Source: Nostoc carneum NIES-2107
GTDB lineage: Bacteria > Cyanobacteriota > Cyanobacteriia > Cyanobacteriales > Nostocaceae
DNA: 64,000 nt
Assembly (NCBI GenBank): GCA_002368155.1
Contig: AP018180.1
Location: 5,355,007 to 5,419,006, forward strand
Direction of reading: 5' to 3'
Shown here: piece after piece, positions 10,606-18,933 of the stretch
Position numbering within the stretch: the stretch's first letter is position 1
How the letters are laid out: each line of letters begins with the position of its first letter
Translations under genes and position numbers: made by a program
Notes under the pieces: model-generated
What the model saw: the letters and a program-made list of their open reading frames with translations, nothing else
Database searches by the model: none
What the model was told of the DNA's origin: nothing

Positions 10606-10920
10606 ATGACTTGGGCATCAGGAAAGCAATTGCAGGGTGGAAAGTACAGGATTGAACAAGAATTAGGTGCAGGAGGCTTTGGTATCACTTATTGCGCCAA
10701 AGATAATTATGGGCGCTACGTGGTAATTAAAACTTTGAATGAGCAAGTACAACACCGCCCTGACTTTAGCAAGTTTCAACAAGACTTTCTCAATGAGGCG
10801 ATAAAACTCGCTAAATGCACTCATACCCATATTGCGCGGATTGATGAAGTAATTCATGAGGATGGCTTATGGTTATTCCTCATAGGAAGCTTGTCTGCGT
10901 TCGTCACAGATGTTGGTTAA
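10606..10920 (+). pseudogene. truncated Ser/Thr protein kinase
   Basis: From the ATG at 10606 the frame encodes the start of a cyanobacterial Hanks-type kinase: LQGGKYRIEQELGAGGFGIT (glycine-rich loop), then VVIKTL (the ATP-binding Lys) and an FQQDFLNEAIKLAKCTHTHI segment corresponding to the alpha-C region. After GLWLFLI similarity ends and the frame stops at 10920. The hinge, catalytic loop (HRD) and DFG are all absent. Only about 90 of roughly 270 kinase-domain residues remain, so the product cannot be an active kinase. It looks like a 3' deletion remnant. Confidence 0.8.
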
Positions 10921-10987
10921 GCGATCGCCTAATTTTTCAGCTACAGTGCGATCAATATGGGATTTCCAAGAAATAAATTATTCCATC

Positions 10988-11018
10988 TTGTGGGGCGGAC
11001 AAGATGTCCACCCCACAA
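10988..11018. repeat. palindromic repeat TTGTGGGG...CCCCACAA
   Basis: A 31-bp inverted repeat (TTGTGGGGCGGACA, then a 3-nt loop, then TGTCCACCCCACAA with one mismatch) lying between the kinase remnant and the HD gene. It can form a strong hairpin. A degenerate relative may be present near 21690. Likely a dispersed intergenic palindrome rather than a terminator, because no T run follows. Confidence 0.7.
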
Positions 11019-11072
11019 TAAATACTGGGATATTTTTTTATATGGAAGTCCCTATAAACTTTTTAAAATACA

Positions 11073-11636
11073 ATGCTTTCCGAACGCTTTACCGCCGCTC
11101 TTGTTTACGCCACTGAACTGCACGCCAAACAAGTACGTAAAGGTTCTGGTGTTCCCTATATTGCCCATTTATTAGGCGTAGCCAGTATTGCTTTAGAATA
11201 CGGCGCAAATGAAGATGAAGCCATAGCAGCACTTTTACATGATGCTGTAGAAGATCAAGGCGGTGCAGCCACTAGGGAAGAAATTCGCCGCCGTTTTGGA
11301 GATAATGTGACAGCAATTGTCGATGGCTGTACCGATGCAGATACTATTCCCAAACCGCCTTGGCGACAGCGTAAAGAAGCATATATTGCTCATTTACCGA
11401 CAGCATCGCCATCAGTTTTGCTGGTGTCAGCTGCTGATAAAATCTACAACGCTCAGTCTATTGTCAAAGATTACCGCGTCTTGGGCGAATCGCTATGGCA
11501 GCGGTTTCAAGGTGGTAAAGAAGGTACTCTCTGGTATTATCAAACCCTTGTCGATACTTTTAAGCATACTGGGCCTACGGCAATGGCTGAAGAATTAGCA
11601 AGAGTAGTGTTAGAGATGACAACTTTGGCATCTTAA
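11073..11636 (+). CDS. HD-domain phosphohydrolase, small alarmone hydrolase-like
   Basis: A 187-residue stand-alone HD domain resembling the hydrolase half of RelA/SpoT proteins. Conserved elements are the His in VPYIAHLLGVA, the HD pair in AALLHDAVED, and VSAADKIYNAQSIVKDYRVL, which parallels the ADKLYN motif of (p)ppGpp hydrolases. There is no synthetase or TGS/ACT domain, and the length equals that of Mesh1-type small alarmone hydrolases. It probably removes the 3'-pyrophosphate of (p)ppGpp, but closely related HD enzymes act on other nucleotides. It converges on prs, a PRPP-making gene, from which it is separated by a shared hairpin. Confidence 0.8.
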   Translation: MLSERFTAALVYATELHAKQVRKGSGVPYIAHLLGVASIALEYGANEDEAIAALLHDAVEDQGGAATREEIRRRFGDNVTAIVDGCTDADTIPKPPWRQRKEAYIAHLPTASPSVLLVSAADKIYNAQSIVKDYRVLGESLWQRFQGGKEGTLWYYQTLVDTFKHTGPTAMAEELARVVLEMTTLAS

Positions 11637-11640
11637 AAAA

Positions 11641-11683
11641 AATGAAGGATGAAGTGACAAAAAATTAGGCTTCATTCTTCATT
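11641..11683. terminator. bidirectional hairpin between HD gene and prs
   Basis: Inverted repeat AATGAAGGATGAAG / CTTCATTCTTCATT (one mismatch) with an A run before it, placed between two convergent genes. It is AT-rich, so efficiency is uncertain, but position and symmetry suggest a shared terminator. Confidence 0.6.
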
Positions 11684-11734
11684 CTTAATAATTAATTAGC
11701 TAAAACTGTAACGTTGGTGACAGTCCTTTTTTGC

Positions 11735-12754
11735 CTAGCGGAACATACTACTTACTGAACTATCTTCGTGAATTCGCCAGATGGTTTCGCCAAGTACATT
11801 AGCCACTGAAAGCACTACCAGCTGTGGAAAGCGATCGCTTTCTGGGATGGGGATAGTATTGGTGACAATTACTTCCTCAAATATGCCACTAGACAACCGC
11901 TCAATGGCAGGTGGAGAGAACACCGCATGAGTTGCACAGGCATATACCTGACGCGCCCCTTCTTCTCGCAGTAACTTAGCCCCAGCTGCAATTGTGCCGC
12001 CAGTGTCGATCATATCGTCTACCAAGACTGCTGTTTTCCCTTTCACGTCACCGATGACGTTTAAAACTTCGGCAACATTATGAGCTTGGCGACGTTTATC
12101 AATAATCGCCAATGGAGCATCGTTCAGTTTTTTGGCAAATGCTCTTGCTCTTGCTACACCACCAACATCAGGAGAAACTACTACTAAATCATGCAGTTGT
12201 TTGCTGGCCAGGTAATCTAATAACACTGGCGAACCGTAAACATGATCGAATGGTATGTCAAAATATCCCTGAATTTGGGCTGAGTGTAAATCCATTGCCA
12301 GAACACGGTTGGCACCTGCTTGTGTGATCAGGTTAGCAACCAATTTTGCAGTGATGGACTCTCTTCCTGCTGTTTTCCGGTCAGCGCGGGCATAGCCGTA
12401 GTAAGGGATTACTGCTGTTACCTGCCTTGCAGAAGCACGACGACAGGCATCAATCATAATCATTAATTCCATTAAATGATCGTTGACTGGCTGACAACAT
12501 GGTTGGATGAGATAGACATCACAACCCCGAATAGATTCTTGGATTTGAATATAAAGTTCGCCGTCCGCAAATCTTTTACGGATCATTGGGCCTAGATCCA
12601 TACCTAGGTAACGAGCGACTTCAGTAGACAGTTGTAAATTGGCAGAGCCAGAAAAAAGCCGCAGGCGATGATTTTCATTCAGTCCTGTTGCAACTGGCTG
12701 CACTTTGGATAAAGTTGCAGAACTGAGCACAGCAGATCCTCGATGTGCATTCAT
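11735..12754 (-). CDS. prs: ribose-phosphate pyrophosphokinase
   Basis: Makes PRPP from ribose 5-phosphate and ATP for purine, pyrimidine, His, Trp and NAD synthesis. The 339-residue protein shows RLFSGSANLQLSTEVARYLG at the N-terminus, the regulatory ADGELYIQIQESIRG block, the catalytic flexible-loop YARADRK, the metal/ATP site DLHSAQIQGYFDIP, and the PRPP-binding loop VDDMIDTGGT. About 20 residues precede the normal start, as in other cyanobacterial copies. It is a class I allosteric type by these motifs. Transcribed alone on the minus strand. Confidence 0.97.
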   Translation of the reverse strand: MNAHRGSAVLSSATLSKVQPVATGLNENHRLRLFSGSANLQLSTEVARYLGMDLGPMIRKRFADGELYIQIQESIRGCDVYLIQPCCQPVNDHLMELMIMIDACRRASARQVTAVIPYYGYARADRKTAGRESITAKLVANLITQAGANRVLAMDLHSAQIQGYFDIPFDHVYGSPVLLDYLASKQLHDLVVVSPDVGGVARARAFAKKLNDAPLAIIDKRRQAHNVAEVLNVIGDVKGKTAVLVDDMIDTGGTIAAGAKLLREEGARQVYACATHAVFSPPAIERLSSGIFEEVIVTNTIPIPESDRFPQLVVLSVANVLGETIWRIHEDSSVSSMFR

Positions 12755-13569
12755 GGCAATCTTAACATCAGCAATTTAGCAAATTTAACCGAAATAGTGT
12801 AAAAAAATATCTGCAAAGTTAAATCATTGCTCCTAAAAATTATGATTTGCTAATTTTTGACTAACTTTAGTTAACAAACCATTGATAGCTTAACTGAATA
12901 CCCTGTATATTAACTAGGCCTATTATTCGGATTTTTTGCTGTGTAGAATGAAAACTCCAGCTTTCCGAGCAAAGTTTAGGGGATAGCTGCTTATACGCAG
13001 CTATTTTGATGCCTATAATAAAGTTTTTACATTTCAGTGAAATGACAACGGGGTATTCTCTAGTCGAAAGCAGAGCAATTTTCTAAGGAGCAGCAAGATA
13101 TTCTATAATCCTATCTGCAAATTTATCAACTGGTATACTTGACCATTTTTAAAATTTTAATTTTGCAAATATTTTCCACAAAGCAGATTCATCTATGGGT
13201 TGACAAAGCTGAGTGCTGGGTGCGGCTATATGCTTAACACTTAGATACTGAGAACAAAGTGTCAAAATCAAGTTGAGTCAGTCTTATTCAGGCTGACTTC
13301 GCACACCATAATAGGCAAGTTCTAACCTTACCAGAAAGCGCAGCTAACAACAATTACTGATTCTCCAATTATTTTCAAATGCTAATCAACTGGGAGACGA
13401 TTTTGCAGCTGGGCAAATTTTGGACAAAATGCACAAAGCACAGTCCGGTTGTTATAAGTACTTATAAGGTAGGGTAGAATATCGCCGCTAGTAATTGTTG
13501 TCACTGCTTAGACTTCATCTTTAGTAGAGACTTTATTCTCAGTTGCCATAACATTTAAATTAATTTACT
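12755..13569. other. 815-bp gap between divergent prs and kinase
   Basis: No protein gene was recognised. A stable hairpin (12983-13004) lies in the middle. Close to the kinase gene there is a palindrome ATAAGTACTTAT near 13455, followed by TAGAAT about 20 bp on, which could be a -10 element. The gap is long enough for a small RNA, but nothing identifies one. Confidence 0.4.
12983..13004 (+). terminator. hairpin with short T run inside intergenic gap
   Basis: ATAGCTGC / GCAGCTAT, an 8-bp stem with a 6-nt loop followed by TTTT. It is not at the end of any recognised gene, so it may end an unannotated small transcript. Confidence 0.45.
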
Positions 13570-15294
13570 ATGCAACCACCCATTACAGTTGGTACTGTCC
13601 TGCAAAACCGTTACCGGATTATCCAAATTCTCGGACAAGGGGGATTTGGCAGAACATATCTAGCGGAAGACCAGAGGCGTTTTAATGAACTTTGCGCCAT
13701 TAAGGAATTGATTCCGACAACAACCGGAACTTCGGTTTGGGAGAAAACGCAAGAACTTTTCCACCGGGAAGCGGCAATTTTGTATCAAATCGAGCATCCG
13801 CAAGTACCGAAATTCCGGGAAAGGTTTGAAGAAGACCAGCGTCTGTTTTTGGTGGAAGATTATGTTGCAGGTAAGACTTACCGGGCTATCCTTTCGGAAC
13901 GTCAAGCTGTTAGTCAGACATTAACAGAAAAAGAAGTTTTACAGTTGCTGCGCTCTTTGTTACCTGTGTTAGCGCATATTCATAGTCGGGGAATTATTCA
14001 CCGAGATATATCACCAGAAAATATTATTTTACGTGATAGTGATGGTCAGCCAGTTTTAATTGACTTTGGGGTAGTTAAAGAACTAGCAACGCGATTGCAA
14101 TCCCCCAATAGCACTGCACCAGTTACCACTGTGGGAAAATTAGGTTATTCTCCCAGTGAGCAAATGCAAACAGGGCAAGCTTACCCTAATAGTGATTTAT
14201 ATGCGCTTGCAGTAACTGCGATCGTTTTGCTGACTGGTAGAGAACCCTCAGAGTTATTTGATGAAAATCAACTTACTTGGAATTGGCAACAATGGGCAAA
14301 AGTAAATCCCCAATTTGCTCAAGTTTTAAATCGGATGTTGAATTATCGGCCTAGCGATCGCTATCAAAATGCGGCTGATGTCATCCAAGCATTACAATCT
14401 GTAGATCAAGCAAGTGTGGTTAATCCTAATGTCACCAACACCAATGCTGTCTCTAATATGCAAACGATCGCAGTCGGTGGTCGTCCGCCTCAGCCAGCAC
14501 CATCCCCTTCTCCCAACAGACCTGCACCTGTAATTCCACCCAGCAATCATAGCTCTGTTTTAGATAATCCTTTAGCACTTGGGGCGATTGGCAGTGCTGT
14601 AGTGATTCTAGCAGGAGTCGGTTCTTGGGCTTTAGTTAGTTCGATTCGCAGTCGCTCGACTACACAACCAGAAGCACCAGTACAAACTTTTCCTTCGCCA
14701 GTTGTTTCTGGTGGTACGACATTAACACCTACACCTACGAATACTGAGCCATCTGTAATTAGCAAACGCCTCAATTTAGGAACAAATAATATAACTACAG
14801 TAGAAGATACTCTAGAGGAAAATCAAATAGTTCAGTATAGTTTTTTTGGACGTAAAGGTGCAAAATTATCTACTTCTATTGCTCAAGGAACTGGTATTGT
14901 TTTATCAGTTTTAGATGCTAATAAACAACCAATTGATAATACTGCTAATCAAGTTCAATCCTATGAAGGTATATTGCCTGTAAGCGGTAGATATACTATT
15001 CAATTAAATTTAGTTCCTGGTGTGGCTGAAAGTAATTATAGTCTCAATGCGGCATTAGAAAGGGTAGTCAGAGAAACACCCACACCCATAGTAACTTCTA
15101 CGCCAACGCCTACAGAAACTCCTACACAAACACCTATAATTACTCCTACACCAACGCCTACGGAAACTTCTACACAAACACCTATAATCAGCCCTATACC
15201 AACGCCTACGGAAACTCCTACAGAAAGTCCTAATTCTCCGGCAGAACCAAATAACTTACCTAACGATAGAACTTCAAATCCAAGTAATCAATAG
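13570..15294 (+). CDS. membrane-anchored Ser/Thr protein kinase with PPC-like domain
   Basis: Hanks-type kinase of 574 residues. The cytoplasmic kinase domain (about 1-275) has the glycine-rich loop ILGQGGFGRTY, catalytic loop HRDISPENII (about 144) and DFGVVKE in place of the usual DFG-x-A segment. A Pro-rich linker leads to one membrane span (about 337-360, LALGAIGSAVVILAGVGSWA). The outer part (about 395-495) resembles a bacterial pre-peptidase C-terminal (PPC) beta-sandwich: VQYSFFGRKGAKLSTSI and VSGRYTIQLNL. The tail (about 500-574) is a Pro/Thr repeat (TPTPTETPTQTP type) from a tandem DNA repeat. It probably senses an extracytoplasmic signal; the ligand is unknown. Confidence 0.92.
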   Translation: MQPPITVGTVLQNRYRIIQILGQGGFGRTYLAEDQRRFNELCAIKELIPTTTGTSVWEKTQELFHREAAILYQIEHPQVPKFRERFEEDQRLFLVEDYVAGKTYRAILSERQAVSQTLTEKEVLQLLRSLLPVLAHIHSRGIIHRDISPENIILRDSDGQPVLIDFGVVKELATRLQSPNSTAPVTTVGKLGYSPSEQMQTGQAYPNSDLYALAVTAIVLLTGREPSELFDENQLTWNWQQWAKVNPQFAQVLNRMLNYRPSDRYQNAADVIQALQSVDQASVVNPNVTNTNAVSNMQTIAVGGRPPQPAPSPSPNRPAPVIPPSNHSSVLDNPLALGAIGSAVVILAGVGSWALVSSIRSRSTTQPEAPVQTFPSPVVSGGTTLTPTPTNTEPSVISKRLNLGTNNITTVEDTLEENQIVQYSFFGRKGAKLSTSIAQGTGIVLSVLDANKQPIDNTANQVQSYEGILPVSGRYTIQLNLVPGVAESNYSLNAALERVVRETPTPIVTSTPTPTETPTQTPIITPTPTPTETSTQTPIISPIPTPTETPTESPNSPAEPNNLPNDRTSNPSNQ

Positions 15295-15305
15295 AAAATT
15301 GGTTA

Positions 15306-15448
15306 GGACTTACGCAAGTGTCACATTTTTCTCGTTTAGGCTGTCAAGAGTCAAGAGTCAAAAGTCCAAAAAACCTGAATTTTTGACCCTTGACCCTTGA
15401 CTGTTGACTCTTAAACAAGAAGTTTGGTGTACCAGTTGCGTAAGTCTT
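15306..15448. repeat. ~143-bp MITE-like element with terminal inverted repeats
   Basis: Bounded by GGACTTACGCAA on the left and its near inverse TTGCGTAAGTCTT on the right, lying just after the kinase stop. The interior consists of TCAAGAGTCAA / TTGACCCTTGACC heptamer-like tracts that can also fold on themselves. There is no coding capacity. It looks like a miniature inverted-repeat element invaded by simple repeats. Confidence 0.7.
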
Positions 15449-15450
15449 GT

Positions 15451-15488
15451 TGGTAATAGGTAATGGGTAATTGGTAATTGGTAATTAG
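15451..15488. repeat. heptanucleotide tandem repeat (GGTAATT type)
   Basis: Several copies of GGTAATT/GGTAATG in tandem, a short tandemly repeated repetitive sequence of the kind common in Nostocales, directly upstream of bioD. Confidence 0.8.
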
Positions 15489-15554
15489 GAAAAAAGAAGA
15501 TTTTGTATCTAATTTATTTAGATAGAATTTGCTATAAATCAAAATAAAAGGGAA

Positions 15555-16241
15555 ATGTCAAATATCAACGCACTACTAATTACTGGAACCGATACTGAGG
15601 CGGGTAAAACAGTTTTAACAACAGCATTAGCTGCTTATTTGCAAAAATATTTTCCCCAACGCAATTGGGGACTAATGAAACCGATTCAATCGGGAGAAGG
15701 CGATCGCGAATGGTATCAAAGGCTGTTTTCCCTCAATCAAACGGCGGAAGAAATTACACCGTTGTACTTTCAAGCACCTTTAGCGCCTCCCATCGCCGCC
15801 GCTAAGGAAAACCGCCAAGTTGATTTAGCTGTAGTTTGGCAAGCTTTCTCTAAAGAGCGATCGCGTCGGGATTTTGTGTTGGTAGAATCTTTAGGGGGTT
15901 TAGGCTCACCAATTACAGATGAATTGACAGTGGCAGATTTAGCCGGAGATTGGCATTTACCCACAGTTCTGGTAGTTCCAGTCAGGTTAGGTGCGATCGC
16001 GCAAGCAGTCGCTAATGTCGCATTGGCTAGACAAGCAAAAATCAACCTCAAAGGAATTGTGCTCAATTGTGTACAACCCCGTTCTGATGCTGAGATAGCC
16101 GACTTAACGCCACCAGAGATGATTCAAACACTCACCAATATACCAGTTTTAGGCTGCTTACCTTATCTAGAGAACCTCACCGATTTAGATAAATTAGCTC
16201 AAGTAGCCTCAAATTTAAATTTAGAAACACTAAATCTTTGA
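15555..16241 (+). CDS. bioD: dethiobiotin synthetase
   Basis: ATP-dependent carboxylation and ring closure of 7,8-diaminopelargonic acid to dethiobiotin, the penultimate step in biotin synthesis. The 228-residue protein begins with the P-loop ITGTDTEAGKTVLTTAL. It has the KPIQSG substrate motif, VESLGGLGSPI (the family's VEGAGG equivalent, with Ser-Leu replacing Gly-Ala), LVVPVRLGAIAQA and LNCVQP. GGGAA lies just before the ATG. No other bio gene is adjacent. The VESLGG variant is common in cyanobacterial BioD-like proteins and does not remove the P-loop. Confidence 0.92.
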   Translation: MSNINALLITGTDTEAGKTVLTTALAAYLQKYFPQRNWGLMKPIQSGEGDREWYQRLFSLNQTAEEITPLYFQAPLAPPIAAAKENRQVDLAVVWQAFSKERSRRDFVLVESLGGLGSPITDELTVADLAGDWHLPTVLVVPVRLGAIAQAVANVALARQAKINLKGIVLNCVQPRSDAEIADLTPPEMIQTLTNIPVLGCLPYLENLTDLDKLAQVASNLNLETLNL

Positions 16242-16293
16242 TAACGATACACTGGAAAAATACTCATCAGCTGTCGTAACTCTAACTTGCATT

Positions 16294-16334
16294 GTTGACT
16301 GCTGACGGTTAACTGTTAACAGTCAGCAATCAAC
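16294..16334 (+). terminator. strong hairpin after bioD
   Basis: GTTGACTGCTGAC-GTTAAC pairs with GTTAAC-GTCAGCAATCAAC over about 19 bp with few mismatches, starting about 50 bp after the bioD stop. There is no T run, so it may be a dispersed palindrome rather than a classical terminator. Confidence 0.5.
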
Positions 16335-16378
16335 GAATCTCATGAGTGATTGTGTAATTTAAAAGCGTAATAGGTATC

Positions 16379-17596
16379 ATGGTTTCTACCTTCCCCAATC
16401 CTGGTGCTGTTGACTTATCTCATGTTCGGCTTTCGATCCGTGCATTACAAACTCAACTAGTAGAATGGCGACGGCGACTACATCAAAAGCCAGAGTTAGG
16501 TTTTCAAGAAAAGCTCACATCTGAGTTTGTCTCCCAGAAGTTGCAAGAGTGGGGAATTGAGCATCAAACTAATATTGCCCAAACTGGTATTGTTGCCATC
16601 ATCAAAGGTAACAAACTTAGCAGTGGTAAAGTTTTGGCAATTCGCGCTGATATGGATGCTTTGCCAATTCAAGAACTGAATCAAGTACCTTATTGTTCGC
16701 AACATGATGGCGTAATGCACGCTTGTGGACATGATGGACATACTGCGATCGCACTTGGTACAGCTTACTATCTTCAGCAGCATCGCGATGATTTTGCTGG
16801 TACTGTCAAAATTATCTTCCAGCCAGCAGAAGAAGGGCCAGGGGGTGCAAAACCAATGGTGGAAGCAGGGGTACTAAAAAACCCTGATGTCGATGCCATT
16901 ATTGGATTACATCTGTGGAATAACTTACCCTTGGGGACAGTGGGTGTCCGGGCTGGGGCATTAATGGCAGCTGTAGAATTATTCCAATGTACAATTTTAG
17001 GCAAAGGTGGACATGGGGCGATACCACATCAAACTGTAGATTCTATTGTCGTCGCTGCTCAAATTGTCAATGCCTTGCAAACTATTGTGGCGCGGAATGT
17101 GAATCCTATTGATTCCGCCGTGGTGACTGTAGGCGCGCTTCATGCTGGTACAGCGCATAATGTAATTGCTGACACAGCCAATATGAAAGGCACAGTTCGG
17201 TATTTTAACCCAGCTTTTCAAGGATATTTTCACCAGCGGATCGAGCAAATTATTGCAGGTGTCTGCCAAAGTCATGGTGCAAGTTATGACTTAGAATATA
17301 TCTCCCTTTATCCCCCGGTCATTAATGATGCTGGGATGGCAGAATTAGTGCGATCGGTAGCAGCAGAAGTGATAGAAACTCCTGTAGGAATTGTGCCAGA
17401 ATGCCAAACTATGGGCGGTGAAGATATGTCATTTTTCTTGCAAGAAGTTCCAGGTTGCTATTTCTTCTTAGGTTCTGCTAATCCTGACAAAGATTTAGCC
17501 TATCCTCATCATCATCCCCGTTTTGATTTTGATGAAACTGCCTTACCAATGGGTGTGGAAATATTTATTAGGTGCGTGGAGAAGTTTTTAAATTAG
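16379..17596 (+). CDS. M20 family amidohydrolase (N-acyl amino acid / IAA-amino acid hydrolase type)
   Basis: Zinc-dependent amidohydrolase of 405 residues, family M20D (hippuricase, IAA-amino-acid hydrolase, N-acyl-L-amino-acid amidohydrolase). Metal and catalytic motifs: LAIRADMDALPIQE, HACGHDGHTAIALG (Cys, His and Asp ligands), FQPAEEGPGGAKPMVEAG (catalytic and ligand Glu), and HHHPRFDFDE near the end. The lid/dimerisation domain is present (GKGGHGAIPHQTVD). Length is normal. It probably cleaves N-acyl or aryl amino acid conjugates; the natural substrate cannot be inferred. No signal peptide. Starts at ATG with AGG nearby. Confidence 0.92.
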   Translation: MVSTFPNPGAVDLSHVRLSIRALQTQLVEWRRRLHQKPELGFQEKLTSEFVSQKLQEWGIEHQTNIAQTGIVAIIKGNKLSSGKVLAIRADMDALPIQELNQVPYCSQHDGVMHACGHDGHTAIALGTAYYLQQHRDDFAGTVKIIFQPAEEGPGGAKPMVEAGVLKNPDVDAIIGLHLWNNLPLGTVGVRAGALMAAVELFQCTILGKGGHGAIPHQTVDSIVVAAQIVNALQTIVARNVNPIDSAVVTVGALHAGTAHNVIADTANMKGTVRYFNPAFQGYFHQRIEQIIAGVCQSHGASYDLEYISLYPPVINDAGMAELVRSVAAEVIETPVGIVPECQTMGGEDMSFFLQEVPGCYFFLGSANPDKDLAYPHHHPRFDFDETALPMGVEIFIRCVEKFLN

Positions 17597-17698
17597 TTTG
17601 CTGGAATAGCATATTTCATGAAAGCGATCGCATTTATGTTGTGAGTGAGTAAGCCTTAGCGTAGCCCGCAGTATGCATCGCTTTTGTCATTTACAATC

Positions 17699-18686
17699 TA
17701 GTTAGGGCTTGCTGAAAAATCAAGAAAAAGTGACAGTCTCTGGATTATCAGACCCTAGAAGTATATTCAGGTGCAACAAAAGAAAGTAAAATAGCCCAAA
17801 ATCCTTGCATCACAGTGGTCAGTCCCACCACTGTGTATCGGAAGTAACCATGTACCGAAAAGAAGAATCAACTCCAATTGCACCGTCAAACTTCTTGCTT
17901 CCATTTGAGGGAAAGTTGTCATCAGAAAATCGTTGGGTAATCATGGCTGATTTAATACCCTGGACAGAATTTGAAAAGGAATATTCTTCATCTTTCTCCG
18001 CAGAGATGGGAGCGCCAGCAAAATCATTTCGGATGGCGCTAGGCGCATTAATAATCAAAGAAAAGCTAGGGATAAGCGATAGAGAGACAGTAGAACAAAT
18101 TAAAGAAAATCCTTATCTACAGTACTTTATAGGGATGTCATCTTATAGTAATGAATCTCCATTTGACGCATCAATGTTAGTACATTTTCGCTCAAGAATT
18201 AGTGCTAACCTAGTGAACAAAGTGAATCAAGAAATGGTGAAGAAGATGCTAGAGACAACATCTTCTCAAGAGGCTAAAAAAAAACCGAATTAGAAGAAAA
18301 AGAGGTAAGTGAACCAAAAAATCGGGGAAGATTAATAAAAGAAGCAAGCTCAAGAGGACGAAAGGATTCGTAATTCTATTGAGGGAAAGTTTGGACAAGG
18401 TAAAAGAAGGTTTAGCCTGGGTAAAGTGATGGCAAAACTGTCTCATACTTCTCAAACAGCAATTGCTATTACTTTTTTAGTCATGAATCTTTCTACTCAC
18501 CTGTCACGGGTTTTTTATGCCTTTTTAGGTCTATTTTTCCAAAATAGACCTTTTTTAGCCAATGGCATAATTTAAATTTATGATTTTCCTAGCTATAGGC
18601 AATAAAAAATTATATTTCACTTTGCTTAGATAACTAGTCAACCCTTAAGATTGCTTTTTTATGACTTTTTCAGCAGACCCTAGTTA
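17699..18686 (+). mobile_element. internally deleted IS element (IS5-like) with target duplication
   Basis: A 976-bp body from GGGCTTGCTGAAAAA (17705) to the imperfect inverse TTTTTCAGCAGACCC (ending 18680). It is flanked on both sides by the direct repeat TAGTTA (17699-17704 and 18681-18686), consistent with a target duplication. The transposase inside lacks its catalytic middle. Ends look intact, so it could still be mobilised by a relative supplying transposase. Confidence 0.8.
17850..18575 (+). pseudogene. IS5-family-like transposase, internal deletion
   Basis: The first part (ATG 17850 to stop 18293) encodes the N-terminal transposase domain (DUF772 type: AEMGAPAKSFRMALGALIIK, then ISDRETVEQIKENPYLQYFI and LVHFRSRIS). 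After the stop a second piece around 18360-18575 reads ERIRNSIEGKFGQGKRRFSL then MAKLSHTSQTAIAITFLVMN, the typical C-terminus of the same family. The DDE catalytic core between them is missing, apparently deleted, leaving a non-functional gene of about 40 percent normal length. Confidence 0.85.
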
Positions 18687-18754
18687 GAAATCAATACGCT
18701 TAGGTTAAGCTCATTAGCGATTGATTTGTCACTTATTAAAAAAGACAGCATATT

Positions 18755-18891
18755 TGGGGGAGAATCCCCCAAACCCCCGATGGGGTGACGGTTGCGTCCC
18801 CCAAACCCCCTCCAAAATTATTGTTCTGTTTTTTTGTTGAGTAACTAGTTTTTTGGTTTTGTTATCAATTAATTTTCTTAACTGAACTGGA
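18755..18891. repeat. dispersed ~135-bp repeat, copy 2 (inverted)
   Basis: Reverse complement of 91-223, from GGGGGAGAATCCCCC to CTTAACTGAACTG. It sits between two IS elements. The two copies in opposite orientation 18.6 kb apart could support inversion by recombination. Confidence 0.75.
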
Positions 18892-18933
18892 TTTAGTTAG
18901 AAATAAGACTTTTGGGCGCTAATTTACTGCATC

